From NCBI GenBank assembly GCA_028285945.1, contig JAPYNE010000028.1, forward strand, positions 26,944 through 90,943: a DNA stretch of 64,000 nucleotides, written 5' to 3'. A program made the translations under genes and the position numbers. This DNA is from Candidatus Foliamicus numerosus. GTDB lineage: Bacteria > Pseudomonadota > Gammaproteobacteria > Steroidobacterales > Foliamicaceae. The notes below the pieces were generated by a model that did no database searches, was not told where the DNA came from, and saw only the letters and a program-made list of their open reading frames with translations. Below are positions 17,757 to 27,083 of this stretch, piece by piece. Positions within the stretch are counted from its first letter, which is position 1. Each line of letters begins with the position of its first letter.

Positions 17757-19076
17757 TCAGGCGCCGGCGATGCTTAGGTGGTCGATGAGGATGGAGCCGG
17801 TGTGGATGCCGCCGCGGCGGTCGATGTCGGCGCCGATGGCGCGGATGTTGCGGAACATGTCCTTCAGATTGCCGGCAATGGTGATTTCATGCACGGCGTG
17901 GGCGGGCGCGCCGCCCTTGACCCAGTAGCCGGAGGCGCCGCGGGAGTAGTCGCCGGTCACGATATTGGCGCCTTGGCCCATCAGCTCGGTCACCACCAGG
18001 CCGTCGCCCATTTCGGCCAGCAGCTCATCGAGCGTTTCGCCGGTGCTTTGCGCCACCAGGTTGTGCGCGCCGCCGGCGTTGCCGGTGGTTTGCATGCCGA
18101 GCTTGCGCGCCGAGTAGCTGCCCAGGAAATAGCCGTTGAGCACGCCGCCGCCCACCACCTCGCGGCTCACGGTGGCCACGCCCTCCGCGTCGTAGGCGCG
18201 GCTCGCCATGCCGCGCGGAACATGGGGAAGCTCCGAAAGGCTCACGCAATCCGCGAACACCGGCTCGCCCAAGCTGTCGAGCAGGAAGCTGGCGCGGTTG
18301 TAGAGCGCGCGGCCGCTCACCGCCGCGCAGAAATGCCCCACTAGGCTGCGGGCCACCCGCGGCGCGAACACCACCGGGGCGCGGGTGCTGCCGATCTTGC
18401 GCGCGCCCAGCCGCCTCAGGGTGAATTTCGCGGCGTTGCCTCCCACTTCCTTGGCCGGCGCAAGCTCCTCCGGCGCCCGGGCCGCGGAGAATTCGTAATC
18501 GCTCTCCATGCGGCCGTCCTGCTCGCTCAGCACCGCGCAGGAAAGGCTGTGGCTGCTGGAGCGCCCGCTGCGGAGAAAGCCGTGCGAATTGCCGTACGCA
18601 TGGCTGGATTCCCCGCTGTCCACGCCCGCGCCTTCGGAGTTGCTGATCCTGGGATCGGCATCGAGCGCCGCCGCCTCGCATTCCAGCGCCAGCTCCATGG
18701 CCTGTTCCGCATCCAGGTCCCAAGGGTGGTGGAGGTCCAGCGGCGGAAATTCCGTAGCCATGCGGTCGGCGTCGGCCAGCCCGGCGAACTCATCCTCGGC
18801 GGCGAAGCGGGCCAGGCTCAGCGCTTTGTCAACGGTCTCCCGCACGGCTTGGGAAGACAGGTCGGAGGTGCTAGCCGAACCCTGCCGCTGCCCTAGGTAC
18901 ACGGTCACGCCCAAGGAGTGGCCCTGGTGGCTCTCCAAGGTTTCCACGGAGCGCATCCGCACCCGCAGCGTCAGCCCCGAATCGTTGGACGCGGAAGCCG
19001 CGGCCTGGCTGGCGCCGCCCTTGCGGGCGCACGCCAAGGCATCGGCCACGCGCTCGCTCAAATCATCCGGCGACAT
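17757..19076 (-). CDS. pmbA: Metalloprotease-family protein PmbA/TldE
   Basis: A 439-residue partner of TldD; the TldD/TldE heterodimer degrades or matures small peptides in the cytoplasm. The protein is collinear with PmbA throughout: an N-terminal [31 protein letters not shown] region (cited in parts) and a C-terminal [17 protein letters not shown] with [14 protein letters not shown]. It lacks the HExxxH metal motif, as expected for the TldE subunit. It overlaps purE by 14 bases, and tldD lies just upstream of purE in the same direction. Its stop codon is the island junction. Confidence 0.93.
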   Translation of the reverse strand: MSPDDLSERVADALACARKGGASQAAASASNDSGLTLRVRMRSVETLESHQGHSLGVTVYLGQRQGSASTSDLSSQAVRETVDKALSLARFAAEDEFAGLADADRMATEFPPLDLHHPWDLDAEQAMELALECEAAALDADPRISNSEGAGVDSGESSHAYGNSHGFLRSGRSSSHSLSCAVLSEQDGRMESDYEFSAARAPEELAPAKEVGGNAAKFTLRRLGARKIGSTRAPVVFAPRVARSLVGHFCAAVSGRALYNRASFLLDSLGEPVFADCVSLSELPHVPRGMASRAYDAEGVATVSREVVGGGVLNGYFLGSYSARKLGMQTTGNAGGAHNLVAQSTGETLDELLAEMGDGLVVTELMGQGANIVTGDYSRGASGYWVKGGAPAHAVHEITIAGNLKDMFRNIRAIGADIDRRGGIHTGSILIDHLSIAGA

Positions 19077-19551
19077 CGCTGTTGCGCGCGGCCTCGGCGG
19101 TCTGGGCTTCGCGGTGGGCCTTCAGCGCGGCACGCACGCCATCGTCGCTTAAGGCCAGGATCGCGGCGGCCAGCAGCGCGGCGTTGACCGCGCCGTGGCG
19201 CCCCACTCCGAGCGTGCCCACCGGCACGCCGGCAGGCATTTGAGCAATCGACAGCATCGCGTCCGCGCCGCCGAACGCCGCGCTCGCCAACGGAACGCCC
19301 AGAACCGGCAGCGAGGTGAGCGCCGCGGCCGTTCCCGGCAGGGCGGCGGCCAGGCCGGCCCCGGCGATGACCACCGCGAAGCCGTTGTCCTCGGCCTGCT
19401 CCACGTATTCCGCCAGCAGCTTGGGGGCGCGGTGGGCGGACAGCGCGCGGGCCTCCCATCCCACGCCCAGCTTATTCAGCGTAACGGCCGCGTGCTCCAT
19501 GATTTTCCAATCGGAATGCGATCCCATGAGAATGGCCACCTTTTTGCTCAT
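19063..19551 (-). CDS. purE: N5-carboxyaminoimidazole ribonucleotide mutase
   Basis: A 162-residue enzyme converting N5-CAIR to CAIR in purine synthesis. Motifs are [15 protein letters not shown] (phosphate loop SxSD-type), [13 protein letters not shown] with the catalytic His, [12 protein letters not shown] and [13 protein letters not shown]. Length is normal for the class I enzyme. It sits between tldD and pmbA, separating the two subunit genes. purK is not in the window. Confidence 0.96.
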   Translation of the reverse strand: MSKKVAILMGSHSDWKIMEHAAVTLNKLGVGWEARALSAHRAPKLLAEYVEQAEDNGFAVVIAGAGLAAALPGTAAALTSLPVLGVPLASAAFGGADAMLSIAQMPAGVPVGTLGVGRHGAVNAALLAAAILALSDDGVRAALKAHREAQTAEAARNSDVAG

Positions 19552-19633
19552 TTCGTGCTCCTTTTGCAGGTGTGTGAGGTTGGTCGGTCAGGATGATTGA
19601 CGGAGGGCTGGATGAGGACGCGCTTCGCAGGGT

Positions 19634-21109
19634 TCAGGCCGTGCCTCCAACGGTGATGCCGTCCACGCGGACGGTGGGCATGCCCACGCCCACCGGCACG
19701 CTCTGGCCCTCCTTGCCGCACACGCCAATGCCCGGATCGAGCGCCAGGTCGCTACCGACCATGGACACCCTCTTCAGAACCGTAGGGCCGTCGCCGATCA
19801 AGGTCGCGTCGCGCAGCGGCGCCCCCAGCTTGCCGTTCTCGATCCGGTAGGCCTCGCTGGCCGAGAACACGAACTTGCCGGAAGTGATATCCACTTGGCC
19901 GCCGCCGAAATTCTTCGCATACACGCCTTTCGGCACCGAGCGGATGATCTCCTCGGGATCATGCGGACCCGGCATCATGAAGGTGTTGGTCATGCGCGGC
20001 ATGGGCAGGCAGGCGTACGACTCGCGCCGACCGTTGCCGGTGGGCTTCACGCCCATCAAACCCGCGTTCAGCCGGTCCTGCATATAGCCCGCCAAAATGC
20101 CGTTTTCGATCAGCACGGTGCGCCCCGTGGGCGTGCCCTCGTCGTCCATCTCCAGCGAGCCGCGGCGCCCGGGAAGGCTGCCGTCGTCCACCACCGTGCA
20201 CTGCCCGCTGGCCACCTTCTCGCCGATGCGCCCGGCGAAGGCCGAAACCTCCTTGCGGTTGAAGTCGCCCTCCAAGCCGTGCCCCACCGCTTCATGCAGC
20301 AGCACGCCGGGCCACCCGGGACCGAGCACCACGAGCTCCTCGCCGGCCGGCGCCGGCTGCGCATCCAGATTCACCACCGCCTGACGAACGGCCTCGCGCG
20401 CATGCCCGCGCGCATGGGTTTCATCGAACAGTTCCGCCAGCGGCAGCCGACCGCCCCAGCCGGACGTTCCGTGGCGCACTTCGCCCTTGTCCTCCAGCAA
20501 CACCGTCAAACCCAGCCGCACCAGCGGCCGGTCGTCCGCCGCGATGCGACCGTCCGAGGAGCAGACCAGCACCAGCTTCCGGGCAACCGAAAGGCTGGCG
20601 ATGACTTGGCGGACGCGGGGATCGGCGGCGCGCGCCTCGCGGTCCAAAACATGCAGCAATTCCACTTTGGCCGGGTCGGAGAACCCCGCGCCCGGATCTC
20701 CCGGCGCATACAGGGCGCGGCTGGCGCCTTCGCGGCGCGCCGTCGCTTGGCCGCGACCGCCGTCCCGGGCAATCGCGCCCGCAGTGTTCGCGGCCTGAAG
20801 CAGGCCGGAGGGGTCCAGCGCGTCGGAATAGGCGAAGCCGGACTTGTCGCCGCTGACGGCCCGCGCGCTCATGCCCCGCCCGCGGTCGTGGCTCGCGGTC
20901 TTGACGATGCCGTCCTCCAGCACCCAGGACTCGCTGGAATGCTCCGAGAAGTACAAATCGCCCCAATCCACGCCGGGACGCAACAAGGCGCCCAGCGCCC
21001 GGTCGAGCTGCGGGTCGCCGAGGCCGGACGATTCCAGCAGGCTGGCGCGGGCCAGCGCGACCGGGTCCGGCCGCAAGGCGTAAGTGGAGGGATCGGGCGG
21101 AGCGCTCAT
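19634..21109 (-). CDS. tldD: Metalloprotease TldD
   Basis: A 491-residue catalytic subunit of the TldD/TldE protease. It contains LLHEAVGHGLEGDFNRK, the HExxxH zinc site typical of TldD, and a preceding ELVVLGPGWPG segment. C-terminal PTGNGRRESYACLPMPRMTN and GGGQVDITSGKFVFSASEAY are also characteristic. Length is normal. The ATG at 21109 has no strong Shine-Dalgarno sequence. A 199-base gap with a short direct repeat separates it from the nitrilase gene. Confidence 0.95.
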   Translation of the reverse strand: MSAPPDPSTYALRPDPVALARASLLESSGLGDPQLDRALGALLRPGVDWGDLYFSEHSSESWVLEDGIVKTASHDRGRGMSARAVSGDKSGFAYSDALDPSGLLQAANTAGAIARDGGRGQATARREGASRALYAPGDPGAGFSDPAKVELLHVLDREARAADPRVRQVIASLSVARKLVLVCSSDGRIAADDRPLVRLGLTVLLEDKGEVRHGTSGWGGRLPLAELFDETHARGHAREAVRQAVVNLDAQPAPAGEELVVLGPGWPGVLLHEAVGHGLEGDFNRKEVSAFAGRIGEKVASGQCTVVDDGSLPGRRGSLEMDDEGTPTGRTVLIENGILAGYMQDRLNAGLMGVKPTGNGRRESYACLPMPRMTNTFMMPGPHDPEEIIRSVPKGVYAKNFGGGQVDITSGKFVFSASEAYRIENGKLGAPLRDATLIGDGPTVLKRVSMVGSDLALDPGIGVCGKEGQSVPVGVGMPTVRVDGITVGGTA

Positions 21110-21165
21110 GCAGGAGCGGGCATTTCAGATCAATAGAGGGCCTAGGTCAAGCCCCGGCGCAGCGC

Positions 21166-21212
21166 TGCCCCCAAACCGGACAATTCATTTGCCCCCAAAC
21201 CGGACATTTCTA
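21166..21212. repeat. Short direct repeat, possible insertion-element end remnant
   Basis: Two copies of TGCCCCCAAACCGGACA lie 24 bases apart (from 21166 and from 21190) in the gap between tldD and the nitrilase gene. Repeated motifs of this kind are found at the ends of some insertion sequences. No transposase or other end is present, so it is at most a relic. Confidence 0.4.
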
Positions 21213-21308
21213 TTGGTTGCCAACAGTCCCGGCGGCAGGAAAATAAGCGCGTCCCGACCGCGCCGGGAGCCGAAAGCCATCCTTCCGGGGAGAGGGCGCT
21301 TCCGGCGC

Positions 21309-22121
21309 TCACAGCCGACGGTGATTCAGCGCCGGAAAACCCGCGCGCAAACGCTCAAGCCCGGACAGGGCGACATCGTGGCACAACGCCGCTTCGCCTT
21401 CGTCCCGCTCCGCGACCACCTGCCCCCAAGGTTCCACGATCATCGAATGGCCGTAGGTTTCGCGCCCCCCGGGATGCCCGCCGTACTGGGCCGAGGCCAG
21501 CACGTAGCAGAGGTTCTCGACCGCGCGGGCCCGCAGCAGCACATGCCAGTGCGCTTCCCCGGTGGCGCGGGTGAATGCGGCCGGCAAAGCAATGACTTCG
21601 GCGCCGCGCTCGCTCATGGCGCGAAACAGTTCCGGGAAGCGAAGGTCGTAGCACACCGCCAGCCCCAAGCGCCCGAACGGCGTATCGACCACCACCGGCT
21701 CGGGCCCGGGGGCGGTGCTGGCGGATTCGCGGTAGGCCTCCCTGCGCCCCGGAACGGACACGTCGAAGAGATGCATTTTGTCGTAGCGCGCCACCATGGA
21801 GCCGCAGCCGTCAAACAGGCAGCAGGCCGATCCGGGCCGCTTCGGATCTTCCGAACGCATGGGAATGGTGCCGGCCGCGATCCACATGCCCAGACGCTGC
21901 GCCTGTTCCGCTGCAAAATCCTGCCAAGGGCCGGAGCCCGGCTGCTCGGCATGCTCCGCGCGCCTGCGCTCCGCATCCTTGGACATGAGGGCGAAATTTT
22001 CCGGCAACACCGCCAGCGCCGCGCCTTGGTCGGCGGCCTCGCGCAAGAGCGCGGAGGCCCGCCCGAGGTTGGCGGCGGGATCGTCGCCCGAACACATCTG
22101 AATAACCGCCATGATGCTCAT
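21309..22121 (-). CDS. Carbon-nitrogen hydrolase, Nit1/omega-amidase-like
   Basis: A 270-residue nitrilase-superfamily amidase with the Glu-Lys-Cys triad: VLPENFALM (Glu), YDKMHLFDV (Lys) and VCYDLRFPELFR (Cys). The last string is the signature of the Nit1-like branch, whose members hydrolyse deaminated glutathione or omega-amides as metabolite repair. The start ATG at 22121 overlaps the yhdP stop (ATGA). The yhdP-nitrilase-tldD order is a familiar gammaproteobacterial arrangement. Confidence 0.93.
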   Translation of the reverse strand: MSIMAVIQMCSGDDPAANLGRASALLREAADQGAALAVLPENFALMSKDAERRRAEHAEQPGSGPWQDFAAEQAQRLGMWIAAGTIPMRSEDPKRPGSACCLFDGCGSMVARYDKMHLFDVSVPGRREAYRESASTAPGPEPVVVDTPFGRLGLAVCYDLRFPELFRAMSERGAEVIALPAAFTRATGEAHWHVLLRARAVENLCYVLASAQYGGHPGGRETYGHSMIVEPWGQVVAERDEGEAALCHDVALSGLERLRAGFPALNHRRL

Positions 22122-25100
22122 GGCGCGCTCGCGGCGGGCGGCGGCGCCTCGGGAGCCGTTGGCAATTCGCTCGCCGATGCTTCCGCTTCCGGCTCGCCGC
22201 TTCCGGCCACCGCCTTGGCCTCTTCCGCCTGGCTGAGCAGGGCGTCCCAGTCGATATCCGGCATGTCGGTGAGATTTTCCTCCAGGTAGCGGGCGCAGTC
22301 GGCAAACGCCCCAAAGTCGATTTCTTCGCGAAGAACCCGGTTGACCTCCGGATCATCCCAGCTGCCGCCAACCCGGTAATAGTTTGCCGAAATGGCCTGC
22401 AGCGGTTCGCGGAACGCTTGGGACAACAGCAGCATGGTGGCGCCGAGTCCGGTGCCGCCCACGATGACACCGCCCAATGACAGCAGGTCGGGCAAATTCG
22501 GCGACACCACGGCAACCTGGTCGTAGCTGCGGTCCTTAAGCCCGGTGCGGCCGAACAGGGCCAAGCCGGCCACTGCGCCTTGCAGGCCCATGTTGCAAGT
22601 ATAGGCCTGGCCGGCGCGAAGGCTGAAGTCGCCGGCCAGCCGATCAAAAGGCAGGCCTTCTTCGGTCATCTCGCGAAAATCCAGCGCCAGCCGGCGCGGA
22701 AGCCGGGCGACGCTCAGCACGCCCAGCATCCGGCCTCCCCCGGGATCGAGCGCCGGGACATCGCCGGACTCGACCTCGACGCTGACCGTGCCGTTGGCGC
22801 GCGTGAGAAAGTCGCCAGCGGGCGGTCCTTCCCAGCTCGCCGACAGCGACATTTTGCCTCGATCCCCGGAAATCCCGCGGGCGTAGCCGAGCTGCTCCAG
22901 CGAGGCGGCAACATCAAAACTCTCGATCACCAGATCCAGCCGGCCCAGGTGCTGTGTGCCCGCTTCGTCCGCCACCAGCCAGGCCGCGCTGCCCTCCGAG
23001 GAGAAAGCCGGGGATTCGGTCCTGAACCAGTTCAAACCCAATCCGCCGGCAGTTTTCCCGTAGCGCGCCCGGACCGCGCCCAGCCGCATCGCGCCGATTT
23101 CCAGATCGTCGAGCAGCAGCTTCCCCGCCGGCAGGCTGCGGGGGTTGGCCGCCGGCGGCGGCCGCGGATCCCGCTGCGTTAACCGCAGCCAGTTCAGATC
23201 CGCCAACAGTTCCGCTTCCTGGGCATCAGGCCGCGGCCAGAATATCCGGCCATCGGCAGCCTGCCCCTGAAGCTCCACCTGCCATCCGTCGGGCTGCGGA
23301 CGAACCTGGATCCGCTGTTGCGGCAATTCGCTGGAAAGGGCATACAAGGCACCCACCTTAAGGTCGATCTCCCAAGGCGGGTCCATCGCGCTTCCATCAT
23401 TCGCAAACAGGCTTGTCCAATCCCTCGGCCTCAGCCAGCCAAGCTCCCCGTCCACCAGAAGGCCTGCGGAAACAGGCAATGCCGGCAGCGTATCCCCGAA
23501 ACTCAAACGTCCCCGGCCGATGCGCCACCCCTCGCCGGCATCAACGAACTCCATGGCGATGCCGGGCCCCAAACCGAGACGTCCGGTCAGACGCGGAGGC
23601 TGGGCCAAACCCCATATCAGCTCCAACCGGGTTGGTCCTGGCGTGGCCGCGAGCTTGCCCGCGGGATGCGGGAAAGCGCTGGCCAGGCCAACCAGGTCCG
23701 TCTCAAGGCGCGCGCGCGCAGCGCGCATGGGCTCGGCATCCGTCGAAGGCACAAGGATCTCGCCGGTCCAGGCGAATTCCCCCGACAAACGGTCCAGCGC
23801 GCAACAGTTGAACAGGTCGCGCAAAGAACCCGCGGAGGTCGCGCCGTTGAGTTCGAGGCGATAACCATAGCCCTGTGCGCCGATGGGCGCCTTTCCCAAA
23901 CGAATTGCCAGGGGTTCGCCGAGAAACTGGCCCCGCAGGTCATCCGCAAGCACGCCATCGCGGGTCACCGTGATCTTGCCGCGCATACTCCGAACCGGCG
24001 GGACCAGCTCGTTCAACCGCAAATCAACCCCGTCCAAGACGGTTTCGGAGTGCATCCGCCAATCGCTGCGGTTCGGAACCGGCAAGCGAAAGCTGAAACG
24101 GGTGCTTGCCGGGCCGGAAGTTTCGGCCTGCAGCAACCCGCCGTAAATCCGATCGGCCACGGGGGTGCGCCCCAAACCCTGCAGCAAGCGTGGCACAGGG
24201 GCTTCACTCACGGCGCTGACCTCCACCACGGGGCGGCTGAGATCAGCCACCTCCACCTGAACGTCCCGCCACCAAACCCCAGCCAGATCGCCTTCTCCCT
24301 CTTGAATCAATAATCTCGGCCCATTCAGCACGATTCGCCCGGCCACGCCCAGTGCATCCGGCCAGTCCGGGAAAAGTGTCATCCGGGCATCACGAAGGCT
24401 CATTTCCAAGCGCAGCACGCCGCCGCCGAAAGGAAACGAACGAAGCGGGCCGCTAACCAGCAGGTTCCAGCCTTCCCCCTTCCCCGAATGCAGCGCATTG
24501 CTCATCCAGCCGAAGGGAAGCCCGGGCGTGTTCCGCCAGGGAAGGAGGCGGAGGGCCTGCGGGAGGTCGTCCAAGCGCTCGCCGCCGCCGCTCAAATTAA
24601 GCATCGGCGAACTGTCGTCCGCAGGCAGGGCCAGTGAAAACCGGCCAGCCCAATCCATGCCTTGCGCGCTGACGCGCAAATTATTGCCCTCCAGCAGCCA
24701 CCCCCCGCTCTTGCTCCAGCTCAGCTCCGCCTGCAACTCGTCCACGCCCGCCGGCTCTTCCAGCCACTGCGCCTTCAAGCCGCCGCCCGAGACCGCGAGC
24801 TGGGCGCTTCCGGATTCCGCCCGGTGCCGCAGCTGTCCGTCCACACCCGTCAAGGCCAGCCCGATTTCAGCCCAGCTCAGGTCCAGTCCGCTGAAGTCCG
24901 CCTGTATGTCCGGCAGCGAGACGCCAACCTCGGCCCATTCCACATTCAGGTTCGCAAGGTCGCCCCGCAGCGGCAGCAAAGGCAAGGCAAGGCCGACGCG
25001 GGATGCCAGTTCCATCAGCGGCGGCGCCACATCCTCAAGCCGCACAAAGCCCGATTCAAGCTTCAGGCCGGTCAGCCTTCCGTCCTCTTCGGCCGACCAG

Positions 25101-26101
25101 CGAGCGCTGAGCTCTGTCTCTGGCCAGGCCTCGCCGGCCCGAACGACCCGGATGCGCCCGGCGTTCAAGGCATGCTCCCGCCCCCGGCTCTGCCATTCGA
25201 ACTGTCCGCCCAGGCTGTCGAAAACAACAGGGTCGATCAAATCCTCGGCCATGCGAAAGTCGGTGAAATCAAGCTCTCCGAAAAGTTGCTCGATGTCCGT
25301 GTCCGCAAGGTCCGCGAACAGGTTGAAGTCGCCGGTCCCGATAACGGGCAGGGAAGCGGCTTCGGCGATCAGTTCCCGCATGCGCGCCAGCCGAATGGCG
25401 CGACCCTCAAGATGGAGCCGCCAGGCGCCGGAGGGCGCCAGCGAGCGGGTCCATTGCTGAAGGTCGATGTCGGCGCCCAGCGCGAGCCATTCGCCGTATT
25501 CCTCCGGCAGGACCAGGCGCCCATCCAGAACGATCCGCCCGCCGGCAATCTTGACCGAGAGCCGCTCCAGCCAGAAGTTTTCGCGCACCTCGCGGGCGGG
25601 ATCCAAGTACTCGATCCAGATGTCCTGAATCCTGATGTCCCCGGGCACAAAGGCCAGCAGGCGAGCCGGGCCGCCCGGATAGTAGGCGGGGTCGCGCCCT
25701 TGGATCGAAAAGGCGTCAGCCCCCTGGCGCAGCAGCGAGAGGCGAGCCCCGGCTATGGACATGCGGTCCAGGGTGAGGCCGCGTCCCGGCAGCAGCCCCC
25801 ACAGATTAATTCCCAGTTGTATTTCGTCGGCCAGCAATAATGGTCCGCCGCCGCGTTCGGACATCACCCGCACGCCACGGAGCCGAAATTCCGGCCCGGT
25901 CAACCCCCAGGAAGGCTCGATCCGCGCAAACTCCACAGGATAGCCAAGGCTTTCGCTGGTCCAGCGCGCAATTTCTTCCTGGAACGCCGGCGTGAGGGGG
26001 AGAAGCAACCGCAGGGCGCCGAGCAGCAAGGCCAACAGCAGCAGGCACAAGCCGACCGAACCGAGCACCCAGCGCAGCGCCCTTTTCAGTGCCGCAGACA
26101 T
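22118..26101 (-). CDS. yhdP: YhdP family AsmA-like envelope protein
   Basis: A very large 1327-residue protein with an N-terminal membrane anchor (VLGSVGLCLLLLALLLGALR, about residues 11-30). A long periplasmic beta-rich body has repeated DUF3971/AsmA-like segments. YhdP proteins are thought to bridge inner and outer membranes and move phospholipid outward. The C-terminal part contains a GTGLGATMLLLSQAFREPL membrane-like stretch and then an acidic, Pro/Ala-rich tail. The ATG at 26101 shares its A with the rsfS stop codon (TAATG). Confidence 0.93.
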   Translation of the reverse strand: MSAALKRALRWVLGSVGLCLLLLALLLGALRLLLPLTPAFQEEIARWTSESLGYPVEFARIEPSWGLTGPEFRLRGVRVMSERGGGPLLLADEIQLGINLWGLLPGRGLTLDRMSIAGARLSLLRQGADAFSIQGRDPAYYPGGPARLLAFVPGDIRIQDIWIEYLDPAREVRENFWLERLSVKIAGGRIVLDGRLVLPEEYGEWLALGADIDLQQWTRSLAPSGAWRLHLEGRAIRLARMRELIAEAASLPVIGTGDFNLFADLADTDIEQLFGELDFTDFRMAEDLIDPVVFDSLGGQFEWQSRGREHALNAGRIRVVRAGEAWPETELSARWSAEEDGRLTGLKLESGFVRLEDVAPPLMELASRVGLALPLLPLRGDLANLNVEWAEVGVSLPDIQADFSGLDLSWAEIGLALTGVDGQLRHRAESGSAQLAVSGGGLKAQWLEEPAGVDELQAELSWSKSGGWLLEGNNLRVSAQGMDWAGRFSLALPADDSSPMLNLSGGGERLDDLPQALRLLPWRNTPGLPFGWMSNALHSGKGEGWNLLVSGPLRSFPFGGGVLRLEMSLRDARMTLFPDWPDALGVAGRIVLNGPRLLIQEGEGDLAGVWWRDVQVEVADLSRPVVEVSAVSEAPVPRLLQGLGRTPVADRIYGGLLQAETSGPASTRFSFRLPVPNRSDWRMHSETVLDGVDLRLNELVPPVRSMRGKITVTRDGVLADDLRGQFLGEPLAIRLGKAPIGAQGYGYRLELNGATSAGSLRDLFNCCALDRLSGEFAWTGEILVPSTDAEPMRAARARLETDLVGLASAFPHPAGKLAATPGPTRLELIWGLAQPPRLTGRLGLGPGIAMEFVDAGEGWRIGRGRLSFGDTLPALPVSAGLLVDGELGWLRPRDWTSLFANDGSAMDPPWEIDLKVGALYALSSELPQQRIQVRPQPDGWQVELQGQAADGRIFWPRPDAQEAELLADLNWLRLTQRDPRPPPAANPRSLPAGKLLLDDLEIGAMRLGAVRARYGKTAGGLGLNWFRTESPAFSSEGSAAWLVADEAGTQHLGRLDLVIESFDVAASLEQLGYARGISGDRGKMSLSASWEGPPAGDFLTRANGTVSVEVESGDVPALDPGGGRMLGVLSVARLPRRLALDFREMTEEGLPFDRLAGDFSLRAGQAYTCNMGLQGAVAGLALFGRTGLKDRSYDQVAVVSPNLPDLLSLGGVIVGGTGLGATMLLLSQAFREPLQAISANYYRVGGSWDDPEVNRVLREEIDFGAFADCARYLEENLTDMPDIDWDALLSQAEEAKAVAGSGEPEAEASASELPTAPEAPPPAASAP

Positions 26102-26433
26102 TAGGCCGCGCCGTCAAACTCCCACAAGTCCTCCAGCTTGTAGAAGTCGCGCGTTTCGCGGCGCATGAGATGGATCACGAGGTCGCCGAAGTCGATCAGG
26201 ACCCAGTCGCACCATTGCAGGCCCTCCACGCCAAGCACCGGGCATCCCGCTTTCTTGCCGCGCTCGATGAGATGGTCCGCAAGCGCCTTGATGTGGCGCG
26301 CGTTGCGGCCGGTGGCGATCACCATGCGTTCGGTCACCGCCGTTTGGGCGCGCACATCCAGCCATCGCACATCGGCGGCCTGCAACTCGTCGAGCACGCC
26401 CTCGGCCAGGGCCGGCAGCGGATCAGCGCTCAC
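26101..26433 (-). CDS. rsfS: Ribosomal silencing factor RsfS
   Basis: A 110-residue protein that binds ribosomal protein uL14 and blocks subunit joining in starvation. Family motifs are present: IATGRNARHIKALADHL, LQWCDWVLIDFGDLVIHLM and a C-terminal FYKLEDLW. The start is a GTG at 26433 that overlaps the nadD stop (GTGA), with GGAAGG upstream. A longer frame would extend into nadD and is not needed. It sits in the conserved nadD-rsfS order. Confidence 0.95.
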   Translation of the reverse strand: MSADPLPALAEGVLDELQAADVRWLDVRAQTAVTERMVIATGRNARHIKALADHLIERGKKAGCPVLGVEGLQWCDWVLIDFGDLVIHLMRRETRDFYKLEDLWEFDGAA

Positions 26434-27083
26434 GGGCTGCCTTCCGCGTAGGCGCCGGATTCGCGGATGATGCGCGCCACCGGAGCCGGGATCAGATCGC
26501 TCTCCAGGCGGCCGGCGCGCGCCGCCTTTCGAATACGGCTGGCGGAAATCGCCGCAACAGGCTGCGCGCACATCAGCACCCGGCCGGACCGGGTGGTCCG
26601 CAGTTCCCGCGCGCGAGCCGCGAAACGCGCGGCAAGCTCCCGCTCCAGTGCCGCAGGCAGGTCATCGATATAGCCGGGCCGGGCCCCGACCACGAAATGG
26701 GCGAGATCAAACAGGATCCGCCAGTCACGCCATTGCGGCAGGCCGGCAAAGGAATCAAAGCCCATCATCCAGCAAAGCGGGCGCCCCGGGTTGCGGCGCC
26801 GCAGAAGCGACAGAGTATCCACTGTGTGGCGTGGCCCCGAAGGCTCAAGCTCGCAATCCTCCACCGCATAGCCCGGAATATGGGCGATCGCCGCCTCCAG
26901 CATCCGCCGGCGCAGCGAAGCGCCTGCCGCCAGAGCGCCCCGGTGAGGCGGCCGGGCCGCGATCACGAAGCGAACCTCGTTGATTTCCGCTGCCGCGGCC
27001 AATTTGCGCGCCAGCTCGATGTGTCCCTTGTGGACGGGATCAAAAGCGCCTCCCATGAGGCCCAGGACATCGGATTCGCTCAA
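26430..27083 (-). CDS. nadD: Nicotinate-nucleotide adenylyltransferase
   Basis: A 217-residue enzyme of NAD synthesis. GLMGGAFDPVHKGHIELAR contains the nucleotidyltransferase (T/H)xGH site, and ISASRIRKAARAG is the C-terminal phosphate-binding motif (usually SSTxIR). I choose TTG at 27083, which overlaps the holA stop (TTGA) behind GGGTGGCGAG; this gives an N-terminus of normal length. A frame running up to 27146 would lie inside holA. Confidence 0.94.
   Translation of the reverse strand: MSESDVLGLMGGAFDPVHKGHIELARKLAAAAEINEVRFVIAARPPHRGALAAGASLRRRMLEAAIAHIPGYAVEDCELEPSGPRHTVDTLSLLRRRNPGRPLCWMMGFDSFAGLPQWRDWRILFDLAHFVVGARPGYIDDLPAALERELAARFAARARELRTTRSGRVLMCAQPVAAISASRIRKAARAGRLESDLIPAPVARIIRESGAYAEGSP

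Noticed and set aside
19895-21136. 413-codon plus-strand frame opposite tldD
   Set aside because: It is antisense to a well-conserved gene, has no recognisable motifs, and is a by-product of high GC content.
26101-26571. Longer RsfS frame starting inside nadD
   Set aside because: The extra N-terminal residues are not conserved, and GTG 26433 gives the family's normal start with a GTGA overlap.
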